A stretch of 5,665 nt of DNA from assembly GCA_025964635.1 (NCBI GenBank), contig JAOPYP010000055.1:1-5665 (forward strand), written 5' to 3'. Source of the DNA: Actinomycetes bacterium (GTDB taxonomy: Bacteria; Actinomycetota; Actinomycetes; Streptosporangiales; Streptosporangiaceae). Shown one piece after another: positions 5,504 to 5,665 of this stretch. The stretch's first letter is position 1. Every line of letters starts with the position of its first letter. Position numbers and translations under genes: made by a program. The notes below the pieces were generated by a model. It ran no database searches, was not told where the DNA came from, and saw only the letters and a program-made list of their open reading frames with translations.

Positions 5504-5665
5504 CGGGCGGCGAGCTCGCCGGCGGGGCGGGTGTTGATGACGCGGTCCGCGGTGATGCCGTAGCGCTCGGCCCGGACGCAGCCGTTTTCGAGCCAGTCGA
5601 GCTGGCCGGGCGCGTGCGCGTCGGTGTCGATGGAGAACAGGCACCCCGTCTCGGCGGCCAGGCGG
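5494..5665 (-). CDS. PHP-domain metal-dependent phosphoesterase, C-terminal fragment
   Basis: Only the last 56 codons are in the window; the gene enters from the right edge and its start is not visible. The visible protein contains the C-terminal PHP signature SIDTDAHAPGQLDW, where the DxH-type pair supplies metal ligands, followed by NGCVRAERYGI and DRVINT. This block is typical of PHP-domain proteins related to the C-terminal domain of PolX and to YcdX-type phosphatases. The total length cannot be known, so a stand-alone PHP phosphoesterase and a PolX-like polymerase/exonuclease both remain possible. It is transcribed convergently to the lut operon, so a shared function is not implied. The stop codon is the TGA read from 5496 to 5494, and the frame agrees with G/C-rich third positions. 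Confidence 0.85.
   Translation of the reverse strand, partial: RLAAETGCLFSIDTDAHAPGQLDWLENGCVRAERYGITADRVINTRPAGELAARRP

Noticed and set aside
5243..5644. - strand 133-codon frame covering the right-hand intergenic region
   Set aside because: Its Arg/His/Pro-rich product has no motifs. The overlapping frame ending at 5494 carries the clear PHP signature instead.

Overview
The window is very GC-rich (about 70% or more by eye), with strong G/C preference at third codon positions, frequent GTG starts and tight gene packing. This points to a high-GC actinomycete. The sequence alone does not allow a genus to be named.

Five genes on the + strand lie head to tail and read as one operon. They are a LacI-family transcriptional regulator (201-1370), lutA (1375-2115), lutB (2112-3599), lutC (3596-4294) and a zinc-dependent medium-chain alcohol dehydrogenase (4291-5334). 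The regulator stops 4 bases before lutA. Each of the next three junctions is the same GTGA stop/start overlap, so lutA, lutB, lutC and the dehydrogenase are probably translationally coupled. LutABC is the iron-sulfur/LUD-domain complex that oxidises L-lactate to pyruvate. The dehydrogenase may supply or use a related 2- or 3-carbon compound, but its substrate cannot be read from sequence.

Upstream (1-200) there is a non-coding leader with a strong ribosome binding site for the regulator. It also holds an AT-rich patch with a CG-centred, LacI-type operator-like site (24-35) and a weaker similar site (100-111). If these are real, the regulator controls its own operon.

Downstream, 5335-5493 is a convergent intergenic region dense in short inverted repeats, with at least two plausible factor-independent terminators. 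Beyond it, on the - strand, lies the 3' end of a PHP-domain metal-dependent hydrolase that runs off the right edge.

Two genes carry in-frame tandem DNA repeats that lengthen flexible segments. One is an 18-bp repeat in the regulator's C-terminal tail and the other a 15-bp repeat in the LutC linker. I see no mobile element, CRISPR array, tRNA or rRNA. The content is largely recognisable metabolism. The less ordinary points are a LacI-type regulator inside a lut operon, the coupled dehydrogenase and the two repeat expansions.
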